From: an uncultured Pirellulaceae bacterium
Lineage (GTDB): Bacteria; Planctomycetota; Planctomycetia; Pirellulales; Pirellulaceae
Direction: 5' to 3'
Assembly (NCBI GenBank): GCA_938083195.1
Contig: CALKCK010000020.1
Span: 124,001 to 188,000 of the forward strand
DNA length: 64,000 bases
Position 1 is the stretch's first letter. Each line of letters opens with the position of its first letter. The notes under the pieces were generated by a model. That model made no database searches. It had not been told where the DNA came from and saw nothing but the letters and a program-made list of their open reading frames with translations. Of this stretch, positions 1 through 10,500 are shown one piece after another. The position numbers and the translations under genes are program-made.

Positions 1-270
1 CACCAGTCGCGTGAACACCAGAAGTGATTGTCCAACCGGTCGATGCAAAAAAGCAACGCCCAGGCATAAAACCGTTGTGTTTTAGCAACCCGTTAGCGGC
101 AAACGACCCTATTTAACGGAACTTTACCAATGGCACGGGGCTTGCATTGTCCCTTTGTATGCCGGTCAAGGGAACCCAAATGCTATCCGCTCAAAACTCA
201 GCCTGCCCCACCGAATGACTCGCACCCGTCAAATTTAAATCAACCGAAAACCTACTCACCTGCGACGACC

Positions 271-489
271 ATGCCTAAGCCCAAAACTTTATCCACCGTA
301 AAATACTATCTCCCCGTCCTTCTCAAAGAACAAGAATCAATTCACGCGGCAAACCAGAAAAAGCGACAGATCCTCTTCGCTAACACATTCGCTGCCGTCT
401 TAGTCTTCTTGGTCACTCTCGCCATCATCAACGCCATGGGGCTAACCCAAGGACTGAGTTTAGAAATCCAATCGTTCATCAATCGCTGA
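271..489 (+). CDS. Small single-pass membrane protein, unknown function
   Basis: A 72-residue protein that I do not recognise as a family. It has a basic, lysine-rich N-terminal half with a Glu/Gln/Lys stretch, then one hydrophobic segment at about residues 32-55 (AAVLVFLVTLAIINAMGL), then a short polar tail. The frame stays open upstream to base 130. The ATG at 271 is preferred because the upstream part is compositionally unlike a protein and contains no signal-like segment. It stands alone; the next gene is convergent. The topology suggests a cytoplasmic basic N-terminus and one membrane anchor. Whether it is expressed cannot be judged from sequence alone. Confidence 0.4.
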   Translation: MPKPKTLSTVKYYLPVLLKEQESIHAANQKKRQILFANTFAAVLVFLVTLAIINAMGLTQGLSLEIQSFINR

Positions 490-611
490 AGCACATTTTG
501 ATAGATGGCATTTTCCAAAGAATGACATTTAATCAAACAACCCATTCCTATTCAGTGTCGAATCGAAGTTTAAAAAACTTGATCTAAAACCATCATCCGA
601 TCCGACTCTCG

Positions 612-1520
612 TTAGTAAGCAGCACCCGTTTCAGTGATTTGTTCAATGGGGTGCCATGTTGTCTTTACTTCACAAAAATCTTGAATGAGATAGGGGTTTG
701 CCGTGGCCTCGACGGCCCAATCTTGATGATAAATTTTTACGCGTTTGATATTCTCAGACGCGAACTCTTTTATCTTCGTATTTAATTCTGGTCCCAATCC
801 ATCACAGGCAATCGCATTGACGTCCAAATGTCGACTAAAGTGCTCATACAGTTCTTCAATTCGTCCTGTCAAAATATTGACGACTCCCCCGGGGACATCT
901 GACGTTGCTAAGACTTCAGCAAAAGTAATGGCAGACAATGGACTATTTTCGGATGCGAGGACAACGCAGGTGTTTCCTGACGCAATCACGGGGGCGATTA
1001 ATGAAACCAATCCCAAAAGCGGACACGCTTGCGAGGCAACCGCAAACACAACGCCGACAGGCTCCAGCGTAGAAAAATTAAAATGTGAGGATGCGACTGG
1101 ATTGACGGTGCTAAATACCTGCTGATATTTGTCACACCATCCCGCGTAGTAAATCAAGCGGTCAATACTCTCAGCCACCTGGAATTCCGCCGCTTCAGAC
1201 GCCACTCCTTGCCGGACGAGTTCATCCATAAATTGCTGGGATCGTCCCTCTAGCATTTCTGCAATCCGGTAGAGTATTTGCGCCCGGTTGTATGCGGTAC
1301 GTCTGGCCCAAGCCGCCTGAGCTGAGCGAGCCGCGACGACAGCATTGCGGACATCTTTTCGAGACGCGAGGCAGACATTACCTAACGAGGAATCATTGGC
1401 AACCGGTTGATAGTATCTCGCAGACTCAGTTCTGGGAAACTTACCATCAATATACATTTTGTAAGTTTTTAACACTTCGAGGCGTTCGTTTTCGCTTGAG
1501 CTCTTGTTCGATTCTTCCAC
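612..1520 (-). CDS. Aldehyde dehydrogenase-like protein lacking the catalytic half (pseudoenzyme)
   Basis: A 302-residue homologue of the N-terminal, coenzyme-binding part of the aldehyde dehydrogenase superfamily. It keeps the family's opening (MYIDGKF), the helix ending in YYAGWCDKY, and a segment ASGNTCVVLASENSPLS matching the NAD-site region of its neighbour. The usual VAFTGSTEVG loop is replaced by an unrelated stretch. The catalytic glutamate (LELGGK) and the catalytic cysteine (GxVCxAGxR) are absent because the protein ends about 180 residues early. The TAA stop is clean and no dehydrogenase coding sequence follows it, so this looks like a stable shortened protein rather than a fresh truncation. 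It lies 67 bp downstream of a complete dehydrogenase and close to deoC, so a structural or regulatory subunit role is possible (inference). Confidence 0.8.
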   Translation of the reverse strand: MEESNKSSSENERLEVLKTYKMYIDGKFPRTESARYYQPVANDSSLGNVCLASRKDVRNAVVAARSAQAAWARRTAYNRAQILYRIAEMLEGRSQQFMDELVRQGVASEAAEFQVAESIDRLIYYAGWCDKYQQVFSTVNPVASSHFNFSTLEPVGVVFAVASQACPLLGLVSLIAPVIASGNTCVVLASENSPLSAITFAEVLATSDVPGGVVNILTGRIEELYEHFSRHLDVNAIACDGLGPELNTKIKEFASENIKRVKIYHQDWAVEATANPYLIQDFCEVKTTWHPIEQITETGAAY

Positions 1521-1587
1521 TGTGATTCCACCCGCTTAAACTATTAAATCGTTTATCTAATACCGCCGTTGCCGAGAATTACGACTC

Positions 1588-3036
1588 TCAAATTTCCAGA
1601 TAGGCAGAAAGCCCATGCAGGCCTCCTTCTCGCCCAAAACCGCTCTCTTTAAATCCACCGAAGGGAGATGTTGGATCGAATAGGTTGTAAGTATTCGCCC
1701 AAACCACACCCGCCTTCATCTGCGCGGTCATGTTAAAAATTTTGGATCCCTTATCTGTCCACACACCCGCCGATAATCCATAAGGCGTGTTATTTGCCTT
1801 TTTAATCACTTCTGCAACCGTCCGAAAAGTCTGAACGGCCAAAACAGGCCCAAATATCTCCTCTTGTGCAATCCGATTCGACTGAGCTACGTCGGTAAAT
1901 AGTGTCGGTCGACACCAAAACCCCTCCTTCGGCAACTCACCATCTGTTTGGTAAAACTCCGCCCCCTCTTGCTTACCAACCTCAATATATTGTTCGATCG
2001 TCGCCAACTGCTCGCGGGAATTAATCGCTCCCACGTCCGTGTTCTTATCCATTGGATCACCCACAATCAACGTCCCCATGCGATGTTTGAGCTTCGCAAT
2101 CAGCTCATCATGAATCGACTCCTGGACGAACAACCGGCTTCCAGCACAGCAGACATGTCCCTGATTAAAATAGATACCGTTGACAATCCCCTCGACCGCC
2201 TGATCAATCGCAGCGTCATCGAACACGATATTGGCTGCTTTACCACCTAATTCGAGTGTGCAGCGTTTACTGGTTCCCGCGATCGCCTTTTGAATAAGTT
2301 TGCCAACCTCCGTTGACCCCGTAAACGCAACTTTATCAACCTCATCATGGTTAACAATCGCTGCCCCTACGTCACCGTGTCCAGTCACAACATTTACGAC
2401 CCCCGGCGGAAACCCGGCTTCCTGAATCAGTTCCGCCAATTTCAACGCAGTCAGTGAGGTTGTTTCCGCTGGTTTGAGAACAACGGTGTTACCCGTCGCA
2501 AGGGCTGGCGCAATCTTCCAAGCAGCCATCAACAATGGGAAATTCCAAGGAATAATTTGGCCCGCCACTCCAATGGGCTGAGGTTGGCGATTGGGAAACG
2601 CATAGCTGAACTTGTCAGCCCAACCCGCATAGTAAAACAGATGAGCGGCTGCCAAAGGTACATCGACATCCCGCGATTCTCGAATGGGTTTACCGCCATC
2701 AAGCGATTCAATTACCGCAAACTCACGAGACTTCTCCTGCAACATCCTCGCCAATCGATAAAGATATTTCCCGCGTTCTCTGCCTCCAATCTTGGACCAC
2801 TCACCGGAAAATGCTTTCCGGGCTGCCGCCACCGCTTGATCAACATCGTCCGCGGAAGACTCCGTTATTTCCGCCAACACCTCCCCCGTCGCTGGGTTAA
2901 TGGACTGAAATCGATTCCCATGAGTAGGCGTTCGAAACTGGCCGTCGATAAAAATGCCATAGTGTTCATTCAGGGAAATGTGCCCAGTACTCTCAGGGGC
3001 CGGAGATAAATCCCAATTACTGTTCTTATTAGTCAT
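1588..3036 (-). CDS. NAD(P)-dependent aldehyde dehydrogenase
   Basis: A complete aldehyde dehydrogenase of 482 residues, which oxidises an aldehyde to its acid with NAD(P)+. Visible family signatures are the IIPWNFPLLM coenzyme-site motif, TGNTVVLKPAE, VAFTGSTEVG, LELGGK with the general-base Glu at about residue 262, and NQGHVCCAGSR with the nucleophilic Cys at about 296. The ATG at 3036 (MTNKNSNW) is preferred over an in-frame start 60 bp upstream because it gives the normal family length. It sits 84 bp downstream of deoC on the same strand and upstream of a truncated paralogue. The pairing suggests that the acetaldehyde or glyceraldehyde-type product of the aldolase is the substrate (inference). 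Confidence 0.93.
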   Translation of the reverse strand: MTNKNSNWDLSPAPESTGHISLNEHYGIFIDGQFRTPTHGNRFQSINPATGEVLAEITESSADDVDQAVAAARKAFSGEWSKIGGRERGKYLYRLARMLQEKSREFAVIESLDGGKPIRESRDVDVPLAAAHLFYYAGWADKFSYAFPNRQPQPIGVAGQIIPWNFPLLMAAWKIAPALATGNTVVLKPAETTSLTALKLAELIQEAGFPPGVVNVVTGHGDVGAAIVNHDEVDKVAFTGSTEVGKLIQKAIAGTSKRCTLELGGKAANIVFDDAAIDQAVEGIVNGIYFNQGHVCCAGSRLFVQESIHDELIAKLKHRMGTLIVGDPMDKNTDVGAINSREQLATIEQYIEVGKQEGAEFYQTDGELPKEGFWCRPTLFTDVAQSNRIAQEEIFGPVLAVQTFRTVAEVIKKANNTPYGLSAGVWTDKGSKIFNMTAQMKAGVVWANTYNLFDPTSPFGGFKESGFGREGGLHGLSAYLEI

Positions 3037-3120
3037 GATATTTTCTGTTTCGAAATCAATCGCCGATTCACAAATCAGCAGGTAATTTAATTCCAAACGT
3101 TGAGATTAAAAATGTTTGTA

Positions 3121-4029
3121 TCAATCAATCGCAAAATAGTTAGCCGCTTGATAGGCACCCGTTCGTTGCTTGGCGATCTGCATTAAAACATCATTCGCCA
3201 ATGAACTAGCACCAAAACGAAACCACTCCGAATCAAGCCAATCATTGCCAAGTGTTTCTTTCACCATAATTAAATAGTGGAGTGCAAGCTTGGCCTTCGA
3301 TATCCCTCCCGCTGGCTTCATGCCCACCATCAATCCCGTTTTTTGAAAATGATCCCGAATCGCCTCCAGCATCACCAAGGTTACCGGCATGGTCGCTGCC
3401 GGCTGAATCTTTCCGGTCGATGTCTTTATAAAATCTGCCCCAGCTGCAATCGCGATGTCACTGGCAAGGCGAACTTTATCGAGAGATCCTAACTCACCCG
3501 TTTCAAGAATCGTTTTCAATCGAGCCGTGCCACAGGCAGCCTTAACTGCGGCGATTTCGTCGAATACGAAATTGTATTCACCACGATGAAAACGCCCTCT
3601 TGAGATCACCATATCTATCTCGTCTGCCCCCTCAGAAACAGCCATCGAGACATCGGCCAACTTAATCTCCAACGATGAGTTCCCGCTTGGAAACGCAGTC
3701 GCGACAGATGCCACTTTAATACCTGACCCCGAGAGTGCACGTTTGGCCAAACCAACGAAATTCGGATAAACACAGATTGCAGCAACATTAGGCAGTCCGT
3801 CGATCGAATCATGCAAGTGCTGCGCCTTGTAACACAATTGCTTGACTTTCCCCTCGGTATCCATTCCCTCGAGCGTCGTGAGATCTATCATACTCAGGAC
3901 CATTTCTAGGCCCCTCATTTTTGCCTCGCTCTTTATACTTCTAGCCGTAAATCGCTTTGCCCGCTCCACCACGCCAACCTGATCGATTGCGGGTGAATTA
4001 AATACCATTGCTGTTTGGCGTTGATTCAT
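3121..4029 (-). CDS. deoC: Deoxyribose-phosphate aldolase
   Basis: DeoC cleaves 2-deoxy-D-ribose 5-phosphate to glyceraldehyde 3-phosphate and acetaldehyde in deoxynucleoside catabolism. The class I aldolase features are visible: the Schiff-base lysine in DFIKTSTGK (about K202), the proton-relay lysine in GMKPAGGI (about K238) and the aspartate in GADEIDMVI (about D139). At 302 residues it is longer than the short E. coli-type enzyme, mainly through an N-terminal extension that precedes the domain core at SMIDLTTLEG. It is the first gene of a leftward group with two aldehyde dehydrogenase homologues, which could remove the toxic acetaldehyde. The ATG at 4029 is the only sensible start. Confidence 0.95.
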   Translation of the reverse strand: MNQRQTAMVFNSPAIDQVGVVERAKRFTARSIKSEAKMRGLEMVLSMIDLTTLEGMDTEGKVKQLCYKAQHLHDSIDGLPNVAAICVYPNFVGLAKRALSGSGIKVASVATAFPSGNSSLEIKLADVSMAVSEGADEIDMVISRGRFHRGEYNFVFDEIAAVKAACGTARLKTILETGELGSLDKVRLASDIAIAAGADFIKTSTGKIQPAATMPVTLVMLEAIRDHFQKTGLMVGMKPAGGISKAKLALHYLIMVKETLGNDWLDSEWFRFGASSLANDVLMQIAKQRTGAYQAANYFAID

Positions 4030-4234
4030 TTTCGTGCTTCTAAAAAGATAAAACTAAAGCCGCGAAAGCGCCTTAGATGGTGAGACCTGATTCGCTCTGA
4101 CGACCCCCTCGCATTGATCAATCTAAGCGATACACACCACACTTCACCAGCCCCTTTATTCTAACGCATAAACGATCTGGTCAGACCGCTAAAGACAGGG
4201 CGGAATCTGGGACATTCAGGCCTCTGCAGTTCGC

Positions 4235-6580
4235 TCAATCGTCTATTTTGGCTTTATAGGAAACAGTGGCGTTATATTCAGTCCGGTCCGGCTCGAAGGA
4301 CCAAGTCAATTTCTTTCGCGACTCGGCCAACAACCTTTTTACGAACAGCAACATGCCGATGACGAAAACAAAACCGCCCAAACCCGCCATCGCACCAAGT
4401 TTTGCCAATTTTGACGCGAGCTGATCGACAACCGTCAACTCGTTTTCGTAATTCAAAACAGCCCACACTTCAATTCCCTGAACCGTATCTGGCAGCTCGC
4501 TCTTACGTGTTCCAACTAACAGCTCGCCTAATGGAATCCTCTCGATGATCGCTTTAAACTGAAACTCTCCCTGGCTTCCCGCAAACGGGACTTCCGCTCT
4601 GATCGCGGCGTCCCCATAACGCAAGCTGTTGAATAGGAGGGGATCCCGACTCTTCGGCAGCGACACTTTTGCTAACCCAATATCTAACTCCTTCCCATCT
4701 GAGTTTTGCCAGACTTGCTCCATCGCGGGGTGTTCAAGAATCAATGCCTCCTGAACGTCCTGTTCGGTCTCACTCGACCCCCGAGTATCAACCAACATCA
4801 TGTAGTGGGACTCAATGTCACCGTTGGTTACAGCAGCACTCTCAACGTCAGTCTCTTTTAAATCGAATTCTGCAATATCTCCAAGATTAATGGTCAGCGC
4901 CACGACACCCATTACATTCCCGTCAATTTCGAGAGGAACTGAAAAAGCAACCTTCAGTCCATCGGTTTGCGTACTTAAGAAACCTGACGAAAGGTGCTCA
5001 CGCGAAATTATCTTTCGATCATTTAGCGAGGCACGCATTGCCGTACTCAGGCCTGCGTTGCTTGAGAGCGACGGGTCGGTTTTTTTGAGATCGTCGTAAT
5101 TCCCGGTAAAATAACTTCGATAGCTAAAGTTCTTCCCCCGAGTCGTGTTTTCTTTCCGCCCTGCAAAAACAGACGCTACCTGATTGCCCCATCGATCACA
5201 GACAAACCAGCTGTCGACATTGGACGGGTACTGGTCATCTTGGTCGGTCAACCGGGATCGCAAGATAGCCTCTATCTTGCGGACATCATCATTTTCCGCC
5301 AACCGAATTCGAATGGAGTCTAGTGAATCGCTTGCATTTTCGAGCCGTCCGTCATTTAAATCCGGATACGCGATTTGACTTCGCAGATCAGTCATTTCGG
5401 TATCGTTGATCAGGTTTGAAAAATCTTTTCGAAATTCTACATCCTCGGACAGTTGTCGAACCGCTCTAAAATATTCGTTTAAATTGGACGCCGCGCCACG
5501 GGCCGCAAAATTTCCGGCAAACTTGTTTTCAAGTGCGGCTTTCCGCAGAACCGCAGTCTGAGCATCTTGGTAAGAATTTTGAAATGCAACGGCTCCCACA
5601 GCCGCCATAAAAGTCATCAATATGAACGGAGCAATTAGGCCAAGAATGATTACCGGACGACGAGCCTTAATCATCTCCCGCTGCCGTAATGCCAACAGAA
5701 CACTTTGAATATTTTTGAATCTATGTTTTGAATCTGACGCAATACACTTATCTATCAACTCACCTAATTGGCGGTCGACACCGCTAATCTTCCGATGCTC
5801 AGACGGCACCGATGCCCCGTGAAACAGATCCTGGTAAGCCCGCAAACGATCCGGCACATTCTTCCCGGATTCAATCGTTCGAATCGAAGAATCGGAATAA
5901 CGAGGAGGATGCCCCACTAACATGCTATAGAGCAATGCGCCCAATCCATACACATCCCAACTGGCATCTGGGATCGCCGCTGTATCTGCTTGCTCGGGCG
6001 CCATATAAAAAAGCGTTCCAAGCGATGAGTTTTGTTCACTACTTAAACGAGATTGACCAAAATCACAAACCCGCGGTTTGCCATTCTGATCGAGCAGTAC
6101 ATTGCCAGGTTTTAAATCACAATGCAAAATCCCTTTATCATGAAGGGACGCCATCCCAATTGCGATTTCCTGAAATAATTGAACCGATTCGTTCACCGAA
6201 AGTGTCCCGCCGCCTTTTAGACGATCTTCGAGCGAACCACTCTCAATGAAGTCCATAATGTAGTACGGTGGATCAGCCTCCCAACCAACATCCAACAAGC
6301 CAATCACGTAACTGTCATTCGATAAAACGGCAAGCTTCTCAACCTCCTGAGCCAACATCTTGACGCCCGACTTAGAGCCTCGCGTGTAAAATTTTATCGC
6401 GACACTCCGACCAGTCTTTTCATTGATCGCCGACCAGACTTCGCCATAGGCGCCACTACCGATAAATCCAATGAATCGATAACCCGCCACTTCTGCAGGT
6501 GGACGGCCTTTCATGAGACTCAGTTTTCGGGCGCTCTGCTGATCGTCTGACGATTGATTCTGGGTTTCATCAGAAAGCAT
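4235..6580 (-). CDS. Membrane Ser/Thr protein kinase with extracytoplasmic sensor region
   Basis: A 781-residue receptor-like kinase. The kinase domain comes first: glycine loop GSGAYGEVW at 41-49, ATP-anchoring Lys63 in AIKF, catalytic loop HCDLKPGN at 153-160, DFG at 173-175 and APE at 194-196. The loop has Cys where most kinases have Arg (HCD, a non-RD kinase), so activation-loop control may differ. A transmembrane segment at about 309-333 follows. Then comes a large extracytoplasmic region, about 334-735, that resembles a Cache-type sensor (SWFVCDRWGNQVAS, YRSYFTGNYD, VAFSVPLEIDGNVMGVVALTIN). A second transmembrane segment (about 736-756) and a short basic tail end the protein. It is monocistronic, facing the thioesterase gene's 3' end. 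The ligand is unknown. Confidence 0.9.
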   Translation of the reverse strand: MLSDETQNQSSDDQQSARKLSLMKGRPPAEVAGYRFIGFIGSGAYGEVWSAINEKTGRSVAIKFYTRGSKSGVKMLAQEVEKLAVLSNDSYVIGLLDVGWEADPPYYIMDFIESGSLEDRLKGGGTLSVNESVQLFQEIAIGMASLHDKGILHCDLKPGNVLLDQNGKPRVCDFGQSRLSSEQNSSLGTLFYMAPEQADTAAIPDASWDVYGLGALLYSMLVGHPPRYSDSSIRTIESGKNVPDRLRAYQDLFHGASVPSEHRKISGVDRQLGELIDKCIASDSKHRFKNIQSVLLALRQREMIKARRPVIILGLIAPFILMTFMAAVGAVAFQNSYQDAQTAVLRKAALENKFAGNFAARGAASNLNEYFRAVRQLSEDVEFRKDFSNLINDTEMTDLRSQIAYPDLNDGRLENASDSLDSIRIRLAENDDVRKIEAILRSRLTDQDDQYPSNVDSWFVCDRWGNQVASVFAGRKENTTRGKNFSYRSYFTGNYDDLKKTDPSLSSNAGLSTAMRASLNDRKIISREHLSSGFLSTQTDGLKVAFSVPLEIDGNVMGVVALTINLGDIAEFDLKETDVESAAVTNGDIESHYMMLVDTRGSSETEQDVQEALILEHPAMEQVWQNSDGKELDIGLAKVSLPKSRDPLLFNSLRYGDAAIRAEVPFAGSQGEFQFKAIIERIPLGELLVGTRKSELPDTVQGIEVWAVLNYENELTVVDQLASKLAKLGAMAGLGGFVFVIGMLLFVKRLLAESRKKLTWSFEPDRTEYNATVSYKAKIDD

Positions 6581-6676
6581 TAAGCGTCCTAAAATGTTAA
6601 AAGAAGATTTCGAGAATCACTAATCGTCCAAGTGATTATAGTGAACTCAAACGCTGGCGAAAGCAATCCACCCATT

Positions 6677-7117
6677 CTAACGTCCGATCCCAAAGGCGGA
6701 ACTGACTTGTTCGGGAATTTCAGCTAACTCGCCAGATTTAAAATCGACAAAAACCCAGTTAGTTTCTGCCTCCGCAAGTCGCCGGCCATCCCGTTGACGG
6801 ATTACGTGGTAACGTCGCTTCGATGAAAAACGCTCCATTCCAGCTACCCATGTCTTCACCACTATTTCATCCCCGAGAAGCGCTGGGATTTTATATTTAA
6901 TTTTGTGAGAGCGTACGATGAACCCAAAGCCCAACTCACGATAGCGCGTCGACGACCATCCAACACGCTTCGAATGTAAGCCCGCTGATTTTAAACACCA
7001 CTGCAAGAACACTAAATTATTGACATGGTTCATCTCGTCGAGCGCTTCTTCTTCAACGGTCAACTTGTGTAGATATTCTAACCTTACATCCGTTTGATTA
7101 TTGTCCGTTTGATTCAT
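6677..7117 (-). CDS. Acyl-CoA thioesterase, hot-dog fold (4HBT/YbgC-like)
   Basis: A 146-residue single hot-dog domain protein that would hydrolyse acyl-CoA thioesters. The diagnostic segment is LDEMNHVNNLVFLQW at about 26-40, with the catalytic-type Asp27 and the HVNN helix start. The following strands (GFGFIVRSHKIKYKIPALLGDEIVVKTWV, split across the core) fit the 4-hydroxybenzoyl-CoA thioesterase family in order and spacing. No signal peptide is present, so it is cytoplasmic. The substrate chain cannot be predicted. It is separated from the kinase gene by about 95 bp on the same strand and probably has its own promoter in the divergent region to the right. Confidence 0.85.
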   Translation of the reverse strand: MNQTDNNQTDVRLEYLHKLTVEEEALDEMNHVNNLVFLQWCLKSAGLHSKRVGWSSTRYRELGFGFIVRSHKIKYKIPALLGDEIVVKTWVAGMERFSSKRRYHVIRQRDGRRLAEAETNWVFVDFKSGELAEIPEQVSSAFGIGR

Positions 7118-7588
7118 TAACCTGTCTTCTTCGTGATATCAGTTCCCAAAATTACCGTTCCCGACTACGCCCCCAATTGGAATGAAATTATAAGATTCAA
7201 CAACCCGCCAAAGACTTCATTGCCGGTGGTATCTATCGCTACCCGGTTTGTGAAACTTGGCACAATCACCCACCTCTTTAAATTAAGGGGTTCCACATGG
7301 CTTCTCCCTCGAAACGGGCAAACCGGGCTACAAACGTTTAAAATTCTGGGACACTAGCTATCGAACCTACTGTTTCAACCCAAAGAGCCTTTGGACGACT
7401 CCAACGGGTTATATCGACCGCGCGAGCGATTCCTTGACTTTATTGAGAATTCAAACGAAACTCGATGCTTAGGATTTGCAACGTGGCAAACACCGAGCCA
7501 GATTACGGTTGGCCACCCATCGCCGCACGATTTGAAATCCCTCTATTTACCAATACCCCTACCGTTCACCCCTTCAAGCATTGCACCT
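7118..7588. other. Gene-free divergent intergenic region
   Basis: About 470 bp between the divergent thioesterase gene and the BNR-repeat protein gene. Open frames here have no recognisable protein features. The reading frame of the downstream gene stays open back to base 7391, but the extension lacks domain-like character. Promoters for both genes should lie here. I could not identify a convincing -35/-10 pair. Confidence 0.5.
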
Positions 7589-10500
7589 ATGTTCCATCAT
7601 AACCAATTCATGCTCAAGGCATTTGTCTCATCGGTCTTTCTGTGTCTCATCACGGCGACATTCGCGATCGCTCAGGAAGAGCCAACCCCGACTGTTGATT
7701 CCAAAATCAACTCAGGTTTTATCTCGGCGTTACCATTAAGAAGTATCGGGCCTGCATTAATGTCCGGACGAATTGCGGACATCGCGGTGGACCCAACCAA
7801 TCCCAACGTCTGGTATGTGGGTGTCGGCTCGGGAGGGATTTGGAAAACGACCAACTCAGGCACGACCTTTCAATCTATATTCGATGGCCAGAAGTCATAC
7901 TCGATTGGCTGCATCACGATTGATCCCAACAACAATAATACAATCTGGGTTGGTAGCGGAGAGAATGTTGGTGGGCGACACGTTGGATATGGAGATGGAA
8001 TTTACGTCAGCCACAACGGCGGAAAAACGTTTACCAACAAAGGATTAGCCGATTCTGAGCATCTTTCTAAGATCATCGTTCATCCCAAAAACCCAGACAT
8101 CATATTTGCGGCATCACAGGGCCCGCTTTGGTCATCGGGCGGGCAGCGCGGACTATTCAAATCCATTGATGGTGGAGCTAATTGGAAGAACGTACTAAAT
8201 TGCGACGGAAAACCGGGTGGAGAATATACTGGCGTTACCGACGTAACTATGGATCCGAATGATCCCAACACACTCTATGCCGCTACGCATCAGCGACATC
8301 GCACGGTCTGGTCACTATTAAATACCGGCCCGCAATCGGGAATTCATAAATCCACTGACGGAGGCGAGTCTTGGATCGAATTAAAGACCGGACTGCCCGG
8401 CGGAGACAAAGGGAAAATTGCCCTTCAAGTATCCCCTCAAAAGTCAAACGTCGTTTACGCCGCCATTGAACTACAAAATCGAGCCGGTGGTTTTTATCGA
8501 AGCGAAGATTTTGGTGGCAGTTGGTCGAAGATGTCCGATTACGTCGGCGGTGGCACTGGTCCACATTACTACCAGGAAATTTATTGCGACCCTCACCGGT
8601 TTGACGTTATTTATCATGCGAATGTCCGAATGGGACGAACCGAAGATGGCGGCAAGACTTGGGGGTCGGTTTCTAAATCGACCAAACATGTCGACAACCA
8701 CGCGGTAGCCTTTAGCCCTACTGACCCCAACTTTTTAATTGTTGGCTGCGACGGTGGTCTCTATCGCTCTTATGACTACGCCCAAAGTTATTCGTTCTGT
8801 GCCAACCTACCTCTTACGCAATTTTATAAAGTCGATGTCGATTACGATTTCCCTTTTTATAATGTCGTAGGCGGGACCCAAGACAACAACACACAATACG
8901 GCCCATCGAGAACTGGGAATGTACAGGGAGTTCGAAACGCCGACTGGCGAATCACCATCGGAGGTGATGGACACGATAACGCAATTGACCCTACCGACCC
9001 CAACATCATGTACTGTGAATCTCAGGAAGGGTACATCCGACGATTTGACAGAAGAACAGGTCAATCAGTCGATATCCGTCCGCGTCCAGGCGCTGGAGAG
9101 GACAATCTTCGATTTAATTGGGATTCTCCAATTCTAATCAGCCCTCACGATCATAAGCGGATTTACTTTGCCTCTAAATTTCTTCATCGAAGTGACGACC
9201 GCGGCGATTCGTGGAACACTGTCAGTCCGGACCTTTCCAGAAACCAAAACCGGTACAAACTCAAAATGATGGATCGGGTTTGGAGCGTGGACGCTGGATA
9301 TGACCTCCTTGCAATGTCACAGTACGGAAACATTACTTCCATCAGTGAATCTCCTTTGGTCGAAGGCTTGCTCTACGTAGGAACCGACGATGGCTTGATT
9401 CATGTCTCCGAGGATGGCGGGGACAACTGGACCGCTACCGATAAAATCTTTGGAGTTCCAGAATACTTTTTCGTCAACGACATCAAGGCCGACCGGCATG
9501 ATTCCAATGTCGCCTACGCTTGTCTCGACAACCATAAAACTGGCGACTACAAACCCTATCTTGTCAAAAGCACCGATCGCGGAAAAACGTGGACTCTTAT
9601 TAGCGGTGACCTCCCTGAACGGCATCTTATCTGGCGAATCGAACAAGACCATGAAAATAAAAACTTGTTCTTCCTTGGTACGGAATACGGCTTATTCTGC
9701 TCACTCAACGGATGCAAAACATGGATCAAAATGACTTCGGGAGCTCCCAACATTCCATTCCGTGACCTCGCAATTCAGCGTCGTGAAAACGACCTCGTCG
9801 CCGCAACTTTTGGACGAGGGTTCTACGTCTTGGACGATTACTCCCCACTTCGTGAATTAACGGATGATTTACTCGACAAAAGCGATTTGCATATTTTTCC
9901 AATCCGGAAAGCACTTTGGTATATCCCACAAGATTTACTAGGCGGTAGAAAAGGATCCCAAGGCGATAGCTATTTTGAGACCCCCAACCCCGCGTTCGGA
10001 GCAACTCTCACCTATTACCTCAAAGCAGATTTAAAAACGAAAGCAGCAATTCGCAAGGAAACCGAGGCAAAAATCTCCGGTAAAGGAGAGGATGTGCCAA
10101 TTCCTTCATGGGATCAGTTACGCGAAGAATCTCTGGAACAGGCACCAAGAGTTTACTTCGAGTTCTACAACCAATCCAAAGAAGTCGTGGCTCGCGTAAA
10201 CGGCAGCACCAACCAAGGTTTGCACCGCATGTCCTGGAATCTTCGATACACCCAATACAACGGAAGCCCAATGGTTGCGCCAGGCAACTATTCCGTCCAA
10301 GGATTTCAATTAGTTGATGGAAGCGTAACCAAGCTAGGTAATGCACAGAGTTTTGAAATTGTCTCGATTGAGGAACCCAGTCTGAAACCCAAAAATTTAA
10401 ACGAGACAATCGCTTACCAACTTAACCTTGCTAAATTTAACGATGCCATCGGCGCGACCTCTCAGTCGCTCGCGACGAGGATTGAAAGAATCACGAAAAT

